Assembly: GCA_017624905.1 (NCBI GenBank)
Contig: JAGAMD010000034.1
Location: 1 to 39,878 of the forward strand
Length of the DNA stretch: 39,878 nucleotides
From: Clostridia bacterium
GTDB taxonomy: Bacteria > Bacillota > Clostridia > Oscillospirales > CAG-272
Direction of reading: 5' to 3'
The notes beneath the pieces were generated by a model, which ran no database searches, had not been told where the DNA came from, and saw only the letters and a list, made by a program, of their open reading frames with translations. This document shows positions 15,780 through 25,392 of this stretch, piece by piece. How positions within the stretch are numbered: the first letter of the stretch is position 1; each line of letters starts with the position of its first letter. The translations under genes and the position numbers were made by a program.

Positions 15780-17780
15780 ATGAAAAATAAAAAATTGGGA
15801 GCAAGAGGCGTTTGGTTTGCAATTATATTGCCAATACTTGCCGTGGGCGACGTTGTTCTTGCCGGTATACTTTCTTTTAAGTTCAGCGATAGGGTTGTGC
15901 CGATTATAATTGCTTGTGCTTCCTTGTACGTTGCAGTTGTGATTGTTGTAGGGGCACTCTCCTCCTCGTCATCAAAGAACAAAAAGGAACACGCAATCAA
16001 AAAAGGACCTGTGCTCGGCAATGTAATGTACGATAAAATCAACTATGCAAGCGAGCCTGTGTTTATCTGCGACATAAACCACAAAATAATTTGGTCTAAC
16101 CGTTTTGCAAGTGGAAATCTTTCTACAAAGAAGATTTTGGGAACTAATATTAATCAGCTCTTTCCGTATGAATTTGCCGGAGAAAGTCCAATAAAAAGAA
16201 CTAAGGACGTAAAGGTTATTTTAGATGGCAACAATTATATTGTTGAGGAAACACAAATTAATACGCTAAACGAGACTTATTATCTACTTTATCTACGCAA
16301 CGTTACAAGACAAACAGAGCTTGAACAGCTTGAGAGAGATAAGGAAAAGATTATTGCATACGTTGTGGTTGATAACCTTGAGGCACTTTTACAATTCGAG
16401 CAAGAAAAGTATCGTGAAACGGCTGCTAAGGTTGAAAAGATTCTTCGTTCCTGGGCGGAGAGTGTAAACGGTATTATCAAGGAATACGAAAAGGATAAAT
16501 ACATCTTCATTTTTAATATGGAGGATCTTGACAAGTTTATCGAGGATGGATTTTCTATTCTTGACAAGGTAAGAGATATTCGTATTGGTGCTATCCCTGT
16601 TACTCTTTCAATAGGAATTGCAAAGAAGGCAGATGCATCTCTTGCAGAAAAGGAAAAACTGGCACACATTGCGCTTGATATGGCATTACAACGTGGTGGC
16701 GACCAAGCGGTGCTTAAGCTGGAGGAAGAGGTTGTCTTCTATGGCGGTCGTACAAACGCAGTACAAAAGAGAACAAAGGTACGTGCACGTGTTGTAGCAA
16801 ACGAGCTTGCTAACCGTATGGCAAAAGCATCAAATGTTTTAATTATGGGACATGCAAACCCCGACTACGATGCAATAGCTGCATCTATCGGTATTGCTCG
16901 TTTGGCTAAATTCTGTGGTGCAAGAGTAAATATAGTTACAAACCTTAAGGATATTAACGTAACAAAAATGCTAAAGCACTTTGACGAGATTGATGAATAC
17001 AGAAATGTATTTGTTGATGCATCTAAAGGGCTTGATCTTGTACGCTCTGATTCACTTTTGGTTATTGTTGACGTAAATAATATGAATATGGTTGAGTCCA
17101 AGGACTTAGCCAGAGCCGTTGATGATATTATAATTATTGACCACCATCGTCAAACGGCAGAGTTTGAAAAGGAGCCAATCATTTCATACATTGAAACATC
17201 GGCATCCAGTGCGAGTGAAATCGTTTCTGAAATTTTGGAGCAATCACTCCCTGTTAAGGGCATCTTAAACGAGGAGGCTAACGCTCTTTATGCAGGTATT
17301 TTGCTTGACACTAAGCACTTTATGAAGGGCGCGGGAACAAAGACACACGCAGCCGCTATGTATTTAAAGGATAATGGTGCATCCTACGAAAATGTTCAAG
17401 ACCTATTTAAATCAAATATTAACGATTATAAAAAGGAAGCATCCTTTGGCGAAAAGATAGAGATTTATCGTAACTGTATGGCAATTGCACTAAATCCACA
17501 CGGCAAGGATAACGGAGATAGAATTATGGCTGCTAAGGTAGCTGACAATCTACTCAGTCTTGAGGATGTTTCAGCATCATTCGTTCTTGTTCAAATTGAT
17601 AGCACGGTTCACATTTCCGCACGTTCAAACGGAACAATAAACGTACAGCTTATACTTGAAAAGCTAAATGGTGGCGGACGTTACGACGCAGCAGGAGCGC
17701 AGGTTAAGGGCTCCAATATTGCTGATGCTCTATTCAGCTTAAAGGAAGCAATTGATGACTACATTAGTCCGGAGGTTTAA
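15780..17780 (+). CDS. gdpP: Cyclic-di-AMP phosphodiesterase GdpP
   Basis: A 666-residue membrane-bound DHH-DHHA1 phosphodiesterase that breaks down c-di-AMP, which controls potassium uptake, wall stress and osmolyte balance in Gram-positives. Order of parts: two membrane segments at about 11-32 and 39-60; a PAS-like region at 85-180; a degenerate GGDEF domain at about 190-315 with no GGDEF motif and [15 protein letters not shown] near its end; a DHH domain with GHANPDYD at 357-364, Asp431 in VIVDVNN and DHH at 454-456; and DHHA1 near the C-terminus with [11 protein letters not shown]. All metal-binding residues are present. The ATG follows TTGGAGG. gdpP-rplI-dnaB is the classic Firmicutes order. 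Confidence 0.96.
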   Translation: MKNKKLGARGVWFAIILPILAVGDVVLAGILSFKFSDRVVPIIIACASLYVAVVIVVGALSSSSSKNKKEHAIKKGPVLGNVMYDKINYASEPVFICDINHKIIWSNRFASGNLSTKKILGTNINQLFPYEFAGESPIKRTKDVKVILDGNNYIVEETQINTLNETYYLLYLRNVTRQTELEQLERDKEKIIAYVVVDNLEALLQFEQEKYRETAAKVEKILRSWAESVNGIIKEYEKDKYIFIFNMEDLDKFIEDGFSILDKVRDIRIGAIPVTLSIGIAKKADASLAEKEKLAHIALDMALQRGGDQAVLKLEEEVVFYGGRTNAVQKRTKVRARVVANELANRMAKASNVLIMGHANPDYDAIAASIGIARLAKFCGARVNIVTNLKDINVTKMLKHFDEIDEYRNVFVDASKGLDLVRSDSLLVIVDVNNMNMVESKDLARAVDDIIIIDHHRQTAEFEKEPIISYIETSASSASEIVSEILEQSLPVKGILNEEANALYAGILLDTKHFMKGAGTKTHAAAMYLKDNGASYENVQDLFKSNINDYKKEASFGEKIEIYRNCMAIALNPHGKDNGDRIMAAKVADNLLSLEDVSASFVLVQIDSTVHISARSNGTINVQLILEKLNGGGRYDAAGAQVKGSNIADALFSLKEAIDDYISPEV

Positions 17781-17782
17781 TT

Positions 17783-18229
17783 ATGAAGGTAGTATTATTG
17801 CAGGACGTTAAGGCACAAGGCAAAAAGAATGATATTGTAGAGGTTTCAGAGGGATATGCAAGAAATTTTCTTTTCCCAAAGAAACTTGCAATTGTGGCTG
17901 ATGCCAAGGCGATTAATGATATAAAAAACAAAAAGAGCTCTGAGGCACACAAGATAGAGGTTGAAAGAGAAAAATCAAAGGAAATTGCCGAAAGATTAAA
18001 TGAAACCACTGTAAAAATTGTTGCCGAGGCAGGTAAGGACGGCAAGTTTTATGGCGCTGTTACCTCAAAGGATATCGCAGAGGCTCTAAAGAGCCAATTT
18101 GGTGTTGAGGTTGACAAAAGAAAGATTGCGCTTGATGCACCTATTAAGGCGTTTGGCTCATACAAAGTAGACATTAAGCTATATCAAGAAATTACAGGCA
18201 AAGTAACTGTTTCAGTATTGGAGAAATAA
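17783..18229 (+). CDS. rplI: 50S ribosomal protein L9
   Basis: A 148-residue bL9 with the conserved N-terminal domain: [20 protein letters not shown] followed by [17 protein letters not shown] long connecting helix (about 40-75) and the C-terminal domain with [19 protein letters not shown] follow. L9 binds domain V of 23S rRNA and limits frameshifting. It starts 2 bp after gdpP, with the binding site GGAGG inside the gdpP end, so translation is coupled. dnaB starts 1 bp after its stop. Confidence 0.98.
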   Translation: MKVVLLQDVKAQGKKNDIVEVSEGYARNFLFPKKLAIVADAKAINDIKNKKSSEAHKIEVEREKSKEIAERLNETTVKIVAEAGKDGKFYGAVTSKDIAEALKSQFGVEVDKRKIALDAPIKAFGSYKVDIKLYQEITGKVTVSVLEK

Positions 18230-18230
18230 A

Positions 18231-19577
18231 ATGGACATATTACAAAAGAAAATGCCTTACTCTCTTGATGCAGAGCAGAGTGTTTTGGGCTCTATTATCA
18301 TAGACCCTGAGTGCTTTGACGAGGTTGCACAGATAATCAAGGAGGACGACTTTTATCTTGAGCTTCACCGTGAAATTTATGGTGCAATGCTTGAGTTTAA
18401 GCTACACAGTAAGCCTCTTGACGTGATTACTCTTGTAAACTCGCTTGTATCAAATGGCGTTTACGATGACGAATCGTCTGCTCGCTCATATATAAAATTG
18501 CTTGTTGATATTATTCCGTCAAGCACAAACGTGAAGGACTACGCAAAGATTGTCTTTGACAAGAGCGTTTTAAGACGACTGATTGAGGCATCTGATGCTA
18601 TCCAAAAGGATGCATATTCAGAGGGCGATAAGGTTGAAAATATTGTTGACGTTGCAGAGCAGAGGATTTTTGAAATTGCTGCAAACAACGAAAAGCGTGA
18701 TTTTGTACATATCAAGGACGTTATTTTGGAAACATATAATCGTCTTAGTGAGCTACAAAACGACGATAGCGATGATAAGCTTGGACTAAAAACAGGGTAT
18801 AGCGACCTTGATAAGGTTGTTGTTGGCTTTGGAAAGGGCGACCTTGTTATTGTCGGAGCTCGTCCGGGTGTGGGTAAGACATCGTTCTGTCTTAACCTAG
18901 CTACAAATATAGCAAAGAAATCCGGCAAGAGCGTTTGTATCTTCTCGCTCGAAATGTCAAACGAGCAGCTTGTTTCAAGAATTATCGCATCAGAGGCACT
19001 CGTTGACTCATATAAGCTAAGAACCGGTAAGCTGGAGAACAGAGACTGGGAAAACATTGCCAACGCAACCTCTCAGCTTTCCGAAACAAATATTTACATA
19101 GATGATACAACAAACATTTCTATAACTGCTATGAAGGCTAAGCTACGCAGAGTTAAGAATCTTGGCTTAGTTGTAGTCGACTATCTACAGCTTATGGAAT
19201 CCGAAAAGGGACGTAAGGACGGCTCTCGTGTAAACGAAATTGCAGAAATTTCAAGAGGTCTTAAGATTTTAGCAAAGGAGCTTAATGTTCCTGTTATAAC
19301 CTGCTCACAGCTCTCTCGTGGAACTGAAAAGGAAAAGGAAAGAAAGCCTATGCTGTCAGACCTACGTGACTCCGGTTCTATTGAGCAGGACGCAGATATG
19401 GTTATTTTCCTATCTCGCGATTACTATGGCAACGATCCGGACAAGGCGAACCTTGTTGACGTTATTATAGCGAAAAACCGTCATGGTGGCCTTGGTACAG
19501 TTCAAATGAGCTGGCTGGGTCAATATACAAAGTTCTCCTCACTTGAGGAAAATTTGACTGAGGAGCCAAATTATTAA
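18231..19577 (+). CDS. dnaB: Replicative DNA helicase DnaB (DnaC of Bacillus)
   Basis: A 448-residue hexameric helicase that unwinds DNA at the fork. The N-terminal domain (1-150) starts with the typical MPYSLDAEQSVLGSIII. After a linker helix comes the RecA-like motor with Walker A GARPGVGKTS at 209-218, IFSLEMSNEQLVSR at 237-250, Walker B LVVVDYLQL at 313-321 (Asp317), SQLSRGTE, and LSDLRDSGSIEQDADMVIFL near the C-terminus. No intein or insertion is present. It lies directly after rplI, as in many Bacillota. Confidence 0.98.
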   Translation: MDILQKKMPYSLDAEQSVLGSIIIDPECFDEVAQIIKEDDFYLELHREIYGAMLEFKLHSKPLDVITLVNSLVSNGVYDDESSARSYIKLLVDIIPSSTNVKDYAKIVFDKSVLRRLIEASDAIQKDAYSEGDKVENIVDVAEQRIFEIAANNEKRDFVHIKDVILETYNRLSELQNDDSDDKLGLKTGYSDLDKVVVGFGKGDLVIVGARPGVGKTSFCLNLATNIAKKSGKSVCIFSLEMSNEQLVSRIIASEALVDSYKLRTGKLENRDWENIANATSQLSETNIYIDDTTNISITAMKAKLRRVKNLGLVVVDYLQLMESEKGRKDGSRVNEIAEISRGLKILAKELNVPVITCSQLSRGTEKEKERKPMLSDLRDSGSIEQDADMVIFLSRDYYGNDPDKANLVDVIIAKNRHGGLGTVQMSWLGQYTKFSSLEENLTEEPNY

Positions 19578-19586
19578 GAGGTAAAT

Positions 19587-19871
19587 ATGAAAAAGGATTA
19601 CGAAAGATATATAGACAGACTCTTTGACGAGGACAACTTCGAGCCAATCGAAATCGTTGGTGAGGATGGCAAAACATATAAGCTGGAGCAAATTGCAGTT
19701 GTGGAAACAGAGCATGGCTGTTATGCGGTTTTGGTTGATGAAAACACCGAAGAGGGCGAGGCTTATGTATTCTTTATCGACGAGGAGCAGGACTCACTAA
19801 CATATGTTGATAATGAGCTTGTTGCAAACGAGGTTTTGTCAATGCTCGATGAGAATTTCGACGAGGAATAA
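19587..19871 (+). CDS. DUF1292 family protein
   Basis: A 94-residue very acidic protein. Residues 18-75 show the DUF1292 pattern: PIEIVGEDGKTYKLEQIAVV, then YAVLVDE and AYVFFIDEEQDSL, ending with acidic repeats. No function is established for this small cytoplasmic family, which is common in Clostridia. It starts 9 bp after dnaB with AGAGG as binding site and is likely the last gene of the gdpP unit. Confidence 0.88.
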   Translation: MKKDYERYIDRLFDEDNFEPIEIVGEDGKTYKLEQIAVVETEHGCYAVLVDENTEEGEAYVFFIDEEQDSLTYVDNELVANEVLSMLDENFDEE

Positions 19872-19874
19872 GAT

Positions 19875-19901
19875 TTTAGCCTCCCAAAACGGGGGGCTAA
19901 A
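19875..19901 (+). terminator. Possible weak terminator after the DUF1292 gene
   Basis: TTTAGCCTCCC and GGGGGGCTAAA form an 11-bp stem (one T-G pair) around AAAAC, 3 bp after the stop codon. The sequence that follows is A-rich rather than T-rich, so termination may be partial or the hairpin may only protect the mRNA end. Confidence 0.45.
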
Positions 19902-19945
19902 TTAAAAAATAGTGGACTCTGTGTCTAAAAAGAGAGGAAAGGGCT

Positions 19946-21970
19946 ATGGAAAACAAGTTTTTGCCGATAAGCAAAAAAGAGGTAGAATCACTCGGCTGGG
20001 ATAGTGTTGACTTTGTATATGTAAGCGGTGATGCCTATGTCGATCACCCTTCCTTTGGCACGGCTATTATAACTAGAGTTTTGGAAAACGAAGGCTTTAG
20101 AGTAGCAATTTTAGCACAGCCCGACTATAAGTCTTGTGAAGATTTTAAAAGATTCGGCAAGCCACGACTTGGCTTTTTGGTTAGTGCGGGAAACATTGAC
20201 TCAATGGTGGCACACTACACAGCATCAAAGAAAAAACGCTCATACGACTATTATTCTGCCGGTGGCAAGATGGGTAAACGTCCTGACCGAGCAGTAATAG
20301 TTTACTGCAACAGAATAAGAGAGGCTTATGGAGATGTGCCTATCATTATCGGCGGACTTGAAGCATCACTTAGACGCTTTGCTCACTATGATTATTGGGA
20401 TAATAAAATCAGGCGTTCGATTTTGGTCGACTCTCGTGCCGATATTTTAACCTATGGTATGGGAGAAAGCATTATTCTAAGACTTGCTCAGCTTCTTGAC
20501 AAGGGTGTGCCAATTAAAAAAATACGTGCTGAGCGAGGCTGTGTTTACCTTTGCAAGCCGGAGGATGAGGTGCATTTTCCTGTCGGTGCAGAGTTTGATT
20601 ATAACGTAATTAAGGAAAATAAAAAGGAATATGCTCGTGCATTCGGCATACAGTATAAAAACCAAGATGCAATAAACGGCAAGGCAATAGTTGAATATTA
20701 TGACAACAAAAAGCTAGTGCAAAACCCACCGGCATATCCGCTCGAAAGAGAGGAGCTTGACAAGGTTTACGCACTTCCATATGCAAGGACATACCATACA
20801 AGCTATGAAAAGGACGGAGGCGTACCGGCAATAGCCGAGGTTAAGTTTTCTATAACTCACAACCGTGGTTGCTTTGGCGGATGTAATTTCTGTGCTCTTG
20901 CTTTTCACCAAGGACGTAGCGTACGCTCAAGAAGTATAGAAAGTGTCTTAAGAGAAGCAAAAATTATAACAGAAATGAGCGACTTTAAGGGTTACATACA
21001 CGATGTAGGCGGCCCTACTGCCAACTTTAGATATCCTGCTTGTAAAAAGCAGCTAAAGGACGGAGTTTGTACTAACAGAAAGTGCTTAGCCCCTACCCCG
21101 TGTCCAAATTTAGAGGTTGACCACACGGAATATATTGAGCTTTTATCTAAGATAGAATCTCTTCCAAAGGTTAAAAAGGTGTTCATTCGCTCGGGTATTC
21201 GCTTTGACTATATGATTTATGATAAGAGCGATGCATTCTTTAGAAAGCTAGTTAAGGACCACGTCAGCGGACAACTAAAGGTAGCACCGGAGCATTGCTC
21301 CTCGAATGTGCTTAAATATATGGGCAAGCCTGATGTCAAGGTTTACGATAAATTTAGAGAGAAGTATTTTGCTCTCTGCAAGGAATATAACCTTGAGCAA
21401 TATTTAGTTCCATATTTAATGTCATCACATCCGGGTAGCACGGTTTGTGATGCGGTTGAGCTTTCGCTTTATCTAAAGGATTTAGGGCTAAATCCGGAGC
21501 AGGTGCAGGATTTCTATCCAACACCGGGCACGGCATCTACGGTTATGTACTACACAGGAATAAATCCGCTTGACGGCAAAAGCGTTTATTGTCCTACCGA
21601 CTACCGAGAAAAGCTTATGCAAAGGGCACTTTTGCAATATAAAAAGCCGGAGAACAGGAATCTTGTAAGAGAGGCGTTGAAGTTAGCCGACAGAGAGGAC
21701 TTAATAGGCTTTTCCGCTGATTGCTTAGTCAAGCCTGATATGCGAGTAGGCAGTGAATACTATCAAGCAAATCAGCAAGTAAGGTCAAAGCAGGGAAATA
21801 CAAAAAACACAAAAAATTCTAAGAAAAATGCAAAAAACACCCCTCCTTCAAGCAAAAAAGGAAAGAATTTTTCAGGGAATTTAACAAAAAAACAAAACGA
21901 TAAAAAAACAGTAAAAACCACAAAAAACGGACACTCCCCTAAGCAAAACAGCAAAAAGGGAAGGAAATAA
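19946..21970 (+). CDS. YgiQ family radical SAM protein
   Basis: A 674-residue UPF0313/YgiQ protein. It has an N-terminal B12-binding-like region ([38 protein letters not shown]). The radical SAM cluster motif is Cys309, Cys313 and Cys316 in [11 protein letters not shown]. Downstream are [18 protein letters not shown] and [20 protein letters not shown], all typical of the family. The last 55 residues are a Lys/Asn-rich, low-complexity tail, suggesting nucleic acid binding. The reaction is not known. Its start ATG follows GAGGAAAGG. It stands alone between the dnaB block and rpmH. Confidence 0.93.
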   Translation: MENKFLPISKKEVESLGWDSVDFVYVSGDAYVDHPSFGTAIITRVLENEGFRVAILAQPDYKSCEDFKRFGKPRLGFLVSAGNIDSMVAHYTASKKKRSYDYYSAGGKMGKRPDRAVIVYCNRIREAYGDVPIIIGGLEASLRRFAHYDYWDNKIRRSILVDSRADILTYGMGESIILRLAQLLDKGVPIKKIRAERGCVYLCKPEDEVHFPVGAEFDYNVIKENKKEYARAFGIQYKNQDAINGKAIVEYYDNKKLVQNPPAYPLEREELDKVYALPYARTYHTSYEKDGGVPAIAEVKFSITHNRGCFGGCNFCALAFHQGRSVRSRSIESVLREAKIITEMSDFKGYIHDVGGPTANFRYPACKKQLKDGVCTNRKCLAPTPCPNLEVDHTEYIELLSKIESLPKVKKVFIRSGIRFDYMIYDKSDAFFRKLVKDHVSGQLKVAPEHCSSNVLKYMGKPDVKVYDKFREKYFALCKEYNLEQYLVPYLMSSHPGSTVCDAVELSLYLKDLGLNPEQVQDFYPTPGTASTVMYYTGINPLDGKSVYCPTDYREKLMQRALLQYKKPENRNLVREALKLADREDLIGFSADCLVKPDMRVGSEYYQANQQVRSKQGNTKNTKNSKKNAKNTPPSSKKGKNFSGNLTKKQNDKKTVKTTKNGHSPKQNSKKGRK

Positions 21971-22026
21971 TCAAGGGTAAGAGGTCGGCTCGAGAGCCAA
22001 AAAACTACATTTGCCGAAAAAAACAC

Positions 22027-22055
22027 TTGACAAACCATTTTTTCGTGTGTATAAT
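22027..22055 (+). promoter_or_regulatory. Consensus sigma-A promoter for rpmH-rnpA
   Basis: TTGACA at 22027-22032, a 17-bp spacer and TATAAT at 22050-22055, both perfect. It would give a leader of about 80 nt before rpmH, consistent with a highly expressed ribosomal protein gene. Confidence 0.9.
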
Positions 22056-22086
22056 ATAACTTGTCTTAAAATCAATCGAGATAGAA

Positions 22087-22126
22087 ATTTCAGATTGCGT
22101 AGCTAATACGACTTCCAATTTGAAAT
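22087..22126 (+). promoter_or_regulatory. Hairpin in the rpmH leader, adjacent to the ribosome binding site
   Basis: ATTTCAGATTG (22087-22097) pairs with CAATTTGAAAT (22116-22126) over 11 bp with one G-U pair. Inside it, CGTA (22098-22101) pairs with TACG (22107-22110). The stem ends right at the AAGGAGG of rpmH (22127-22133). This placement could control translation of L34; no known leader family was recognised. Confidence 0.55.
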
Positions 22127-22140
22127 AAGGAGGTGCTAAA

Positions 22141-22275
22141 ATGTTAAGAACTTACCAACCTAAGAAACGCCAAAGAAAAAAAGAGCACGGCTTCAGAAAG
22201 AGAATGAGAACTGCTGACGGCAGAAAGGTTTTAAAGAGAAGACGCGCTAAGGGCAGAGCAAGACTAACTTACTAA
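22141..22275 (+). CDS. rpmH: 50S ribosomal protein L34
   Basis: A 44-residue frame (ATG at 22141, TAA at 22273-22275) encoding [20 protein letters not shown] and ending [18 protein letters not shown], the unmistakable basic bL34. The internal GFRKRM and LKRRRAKGR blocks are universal. The strong binding site AAGGAGG is 7 bp before the ATG. It heads the usual rpmH-rnpA-yidD-yidC-khpB order, but dnaA is not its divergent neighbour here; a ygiQ gene is. Confidence 0.98.
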   Translation: MLRTYQPKKRQRKKEHGFRKRMRTADGRKVLKRRRAKGRARLTY

Positions 22276-22298
22276 TTGAAATTGCGCATGCTTTAGAT

Positions 22299-22333
22299 TC
22301 GGGACTGCATCTATTGTGCAAGTCCCGATTTTT
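22299..22333 (+). terminator. Terminator or attenuator between rpmH and rnpA
   Basis: TCGGGACT (22299-22306) and AGTCCCGA (22321-22328) pair, followed by TTTTTC. It allows rpmH to be made in excess over rnpA, with partial read-through supplying the downstream genes. Confidence 0.75.
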
Positions 22334-22348
22334 CATATCTTGGTATTT

Positions 22349-22366
22349 TTGACAATTTATTGTCAA
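22349..22366. repeat. Inverted repeat upstream of rnpA
   Basis: TTGACAA, TTTA, TTGTCAA: a perfect 7-bp inverted repeat shortly after the rpmH terminator. It could be a regulator site or an RNA hairpin. The TTGACA in it does not have a good -10 at the right distance. Confidence 0.4.
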
Positions 22367-22443
22367 GACTAAAGAAAAGCCTAAACGGCAGGGCAGGTCG
22401 AAAACAGTTGACCAAATGTCGTGGTAATCGTGATGGAAAAAAG

Positions 22444-22461
22444 TGCAGGGGCTAGCCTGCA
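22444..22461 (+). other. Hairpin just before the rnpA ribosome binding site
   Basis: TGCAGG and CCTGCA form a 6-bp stem around GGCTAG, immediately before AGGAAGG of rnpA. It could affect rnpA translation. Confidence 0.35.
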
Positions 22462-22476
22462 AGGAAGGAAGCGGTT

Positions 22477-22854
22477 ATGAAGCATATAGCAATCGGAGAA
22501 AATCATCTATACTCGAAAACCTATGCAAAGGGACAAAAGTTTGTTGGCAAGAATGTAATAGTTTACATTTTGCGAGACTTAAAGGCTAAAAGGCTTATGC
22601 TTGCCCACCCACAAAAGCAGTATGTTAATCGTGTTGGACTTACGGTTTCTAAAAAAATCGGCAAGGCCCATACAAGAAACAGGGTGAAAAGAATTTTGCG
22701 TGAGGGATTAAGACAAACCGAAAAGAAATACGACACAAACAAGGGATTTTTAATAGTTCTTGTTGCAAGAAACAGTGCGACTCTTGCTAAAAGTGTTGAC
22801 ATAGCACTCGATATTGAAAGAGCATTTAAAGCTCTTAATATGATTAAAATATGA
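22477..22854 (+). CDS. rnpA: Ribonuclease P protein component
   Basis: A 125-residue RnpA, the protein partner of RNase P RNA in tRNA 5' maturation. The hallmark [10 protein letters not shown] is at residues 67-76. The family pattern also includes [17 protein letters not shown] and [12 protein letters not shown]. Length is typical. The ATG follows GGAAGG. Its TGA overlaps the yidD ATG (ATGA at 22851-22854). Confidence 0.96.
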   Translation: MKHIAIGENHLYSKTYAKGQKFVGKNVIVYILRDLKAKRLMLAHPQKQYVNRVGLTVSKKIGKAHTRNRVKRILREGLRQTEKKYDTNKGFLIVLVARNSATLAKSVDIALDIERAFKALNMIKI

Positions 22855-23150
22855 AAAAAATACTAATATTTTTCTTGAAGGTATACAAAAATGGCATATC
22901 GCCGTATTTACCAAAGGCTTGTCGCTTTACTCCAACCTGTTCGGAGTATGCAATGGAGGCTCTTGAAAAGCACGGCGCTATAAAGGGAACTATGCTGGCA
23001 TCATATAGACTGCTAAGGTGCAACCCGTTTTGTCGTGGTGGCTACGATCCTGTGCCGGATAAATTTACCTTTAAAAGACAAGACTATCTTTGCCAAGGTG
23101 TAGAGAATGGTCTTAATGAAAACTATATAGGAGAAAATAGCGAAATATGA
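22851..23150 (+). CDS. yidD: Membrane protein insertion efficiency factor YidD
   Basis: A 99-residue YidD. It has the amphipathic N-terminal segment [20 protein letters not shown], then the Cys motif [15 protein letters not shown] and [17 protein letters not shown], all diagnostic. It helps YidC insert proteins at the inner face of the membrane. It overlaps rnpA by 4 bp and yidC by 4 bp, so all three are translated in a coupled way. Confidence 0.96.
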   Translation: MKKILIFFLKVYKNGISPYLPKACRFTPTCSEYAMEALEKHGAIKGTMLASYRLLRCNPFCRGGYDPVPDKFTFKRQDYLCQGVENGLNENYIGENSEI

Positions 23151-24289
23151 CAGGAATAATGAACACATTGGCTTGGCCGTTTGCCTGGGTAATGAGAGCT
23201 TGCTATTGGTTCACCGGACTATTCGGTGGCGAGGGCAACTATGTTATCGCGCTTTTGCTTTTTGCTTTACTTATGCAAATTCTTCTTTGTCCATTTGGAT
23301 TTATCCAACAAAGGAACTCACAAAAGCAAGCAAAAATGCGTCCAATGGAATACCTAATTCGTAAAAAGTACGCAGGTAGAACTGACCGTGCAACTCAACA
23401 AAAGATGCAAAATGAGATAATGGAGCTTTACCAAAAGGAGGGCTACAGCCCACTTGCCGGTTGTCTCCCGATGCTACTTCAGCTTGTTATCATTTTCCCT
23501 CTTTATAATGTTGTAATTTACCCACTTACTCACCTAGCCGGTCTTAGCACAGGAGTAATTGGTACAATTGAAACCTGCTTTAGACATTTTGGTTCAACAA
23601 TTAACAATAGAGCAAAAGAGGTTAGCCTTTCAGGACTTATCCTACAAAACAGAGACAACTTTGATAGTATTTTCAAGGCGTGGGATGAGGTTAAAGAGGG
23701 CGACAAGGTGATTCTGGAGGCTATTGACGCAGAAAAGGCTAATGCAGCAAAGGAAGCATTAAATAGTGTATTAAATGTAACAGACGACCTAAAGTTTATT
23801 CCAAGCTTGGAAATCTTTGGATTTGACCTTGGTGCAACACCATTCGATGCGTTTTCTGACTTCAAGGGGCTTTGGTTCTTACTATTTATCCCGGTAATCA
23901 ACTTAGGTCTTATGTACCTATCACAGTTCATTTCAAGAAAATTAAATCCACAACCAATGCAAGAAGCTCAGCAACAACAAGCCGGCGGAGGTATGCTCAA
24001 CTCAATGAAGATAATGATGTGGACAATGCCTCTTATGACATTCTTCTTCACATTTATGTTCGCAGGTGCTATTGGTATTTACTGGATATTCAGAACACTT
24101 CTTTCAATGCTACAGCAATTCATAATTTCAAGAATTATTAAGATTCCTAAGTATACTGAAGAGGACTTAAAGAGAATCGAAAAGGAAATGAAGGAAGCTA
24201 AAAAGAGAGCGGGCAAGCCGGACATCGTATACAACACAGGTGAGCCAAAGCCATACAGATCTCTTCATCACATTGATGACGACGAATAA
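23147..24289 (+). CDS. yidC: Membrane protein insertase YidC/SpoIIIJ/Oxa1
   Basis: A 380-residue Gram-positive-type YidC, without the large periplasmic domain of E. coli. Membrane segments lie near 10-30, 33-52 ([20 protein letters not shown]), 105-125 ([20 protein letters not shown]), about 240-262 and 290-330. A charged cytoplasmic hairpin ([20 protein letters not shown]) is present. The stretch of about 60 residues between the second and third membrane regions ([20 protein letters not shown] and onwards) is a soluble insertion longer than in short homologues. No lipobox is visible at the N-terminus. khpB follows 27 bp downstream, the standard partner. Confidence 0.95.
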   Translation: MTGIMNTLAWPFAWVMRACYWFTGLFGGEGNYVIALLLFALLMQILLCPFGFIQQRNSQKQAKMRPMEYLIRKKYAGRTDRATQQKMQNEIMELYQKEGYSPLAGCLPMLLQLVIIFPLYNVVIYPLTHLAGLSTGVIGTIETCFRHFGSTINNRAKEVSLSGLILQNRDNFDSIFKAWDEVKEGDKVILEAIDAEKANAAKEALNSVLNVTDDLKFIPSLEIFGFDLGATPFDAFSDFKGLWFLLFIPVINLGLMYLSQFISRKLNPQPMQEAQQQQAGGGMLNSMKIMMWTMPLMTFFFTFMFAGAIGIYWIFRTLLSMLQQFIISRIIKIPKYTEEDLKRIEKEMKEAKKRAGKPDIVYNTGEPKPYRSLHHIDDDE

Positions 24290-24316
24290 TAATTAATAAG
24301 GAACAATTTAATAAAT

Positions 24317-25228
24317 ATGAAAACCGAATTTACACTACAAGCGAAAACAGTTGAGGAAGCATATGCTAAGGCAAATGACATATATTCCTCACTTGGAGAT
24401 ATTTCTATTGAGGTTATAAATCCCGGCAAAAAGGGCTTTTTGGGAATTGGTAGAGTTCTTGCAGAAATCAAGGTTATTGTTGACGACGGCAAACCGGAAA
24501 TCAAACCAAAGAAGCAACCGGAAAACAAGCCTCAACCAAAGGTTGAAAACAAGCCACAACAACCAAAGGCTGAGAAAAAGCCAGAGCCAAAGCAGGAAAA
24601 GAAGGCTGAGCCAAAGCAAGAAAAGAAGGCTGAGCCAAAGCCACAGCCAAAGCAAGAGAAGAAGGCTCAGACCACTCAGGAAAAGATTCCAACAATGCAA
24701 GAAAAGGAAGAGTCAATCAATGTAACTCTTCAAGAAAAGGAGTTAGCAATTAACTTCTTAAAGGGCTTTATCCGTGATATCGGCTTCAACTGTGAGGTTA
24801 AGGGCGATATGACAGTAAACGAGAATGGCTTTGTACCACGCCTTATCACAATTGAGGGCGAGGACGCGCCAAGCCTTATCGGTCATAGAGGAGAAATGCT
24901 TGACGCACTTCAATACCTCTCAAACCTCTGCTTAGCTCGTAAGAGCGAGGGTGAGCACAAGGAATATGTAAGAGTTATTATTGATATTGAAAATTACAGA
25001 GAAAAGAGAGAAGAGACACTTCGTGCACTTGCAAGAAGAATGGCGTCTAAGGCTCTTAAATATCAAAGAAACGTACTCCTTGAGCCAATGAATCCATATG
25101 AGAGAATGATTATTCACTCAGAGATTCAATCAATCGAGGGAGTATCAACTCACTCAGTTGGCTATGATGACAACCGTAAGATTGTTATCACTTGTGAAAA
25201 CAAGAAAAGAAACAATAACAACAAATAA
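24317..25228 (+). CDS. khpB: RNA-binding protein KhpB/Jag (SpoIIIJ-associated)
   Basis: A 303-residue Jag protein. Residues 1-52 form the Jag N-terminal domain (KTVEEAYAKANDIYSSLG; GKKGFLGIGRVLAEI). A low-complexity Lys/Pro/Gln/Glu linker runs from about 58 to 140. The KH domain has LIGHRGEMLDALQYLSNL near 200, and the R3H domain near 258-275 has MNPYERMIIHSEIQ. KhpB binds RNA with KhpA and influences cell division and elongation in Gram-positive cocci. The long linker is built of repeated EKKAEPKQ-type units and is the likely cause of length variation. The unit ends at a strong terminator, and mnmE does not follow. Confidence 0.95.
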   Translation: MKTEFTLQAKTVEEAYAKANDIYSSLGDISIEVINPGKKGFLGIGRVLAEIKVIVDDGKPEIKPKKQPENKPQPKVENKPQQPKAEKKPEPKQEKKAEPKQEKKAEPKPQPKQEKKAQTTQEKIPTMQEKEESINVTLQEKELAINFLKGFIRDIGFNCEVKGDMTVNENGFVPRLITIEGEDAPSLIGHRGEMLDALQYLSNLCLARKSEGEHKEYVRVIIDIENYREKREETLRALARRMASKALKYQRNVLLEPMNPYERMIIHSEIQSIEGVSTHSVGYDDNRKIVITCENKKRNNNNK

Positions 25229-25231
25229 TAA

Positions 25232-25282
25232 AAAGACGGCAATAGTGAACTAAACGGGGTTCACTTCATAGCCGTCTTTTTT
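25232..25282 (+). terminator. Intrinsic terminator after khpB
   Basis: AAAGACGGC (25232-25240) pairs with GCCGTCTTT (from 25271), and inside it GTGAAC pairs with GTTCAC; a T-run follows. The two-part stem is strong and closes the rpmH-khpB unit. Confidence 0.9.
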
Positions 25283-25310
25283 ATGCAAAAATTACCAAGG
25301 AAAAGAAATC

Positions 25311-25339
25311 TTGACATATAAATAATATAATGTTAAAAT
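25311..25339 (+). promoter_or_regulatory. Sigma-A promoter for the LRR lipoprotein gene
   Basis: TTGACA at 25311-25316, a 17-bp spacer and TAAAAT at 25334-25339, about 50 bp before the start codon. Confidence 0.75.
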
Positions 25340-25392
25340 TAAAATAGAGAAATATTTCTAAAAATAACTATATCAAAAAAGGAGCTTGTCTT

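Noticed and set aside
24389..24716. Leu/Trp-rich antisense frames opposite khpB
   Set aside because: They arise from the Lys/Glu/Gln/Pro repeats of the KhpB linker read on the other strand.
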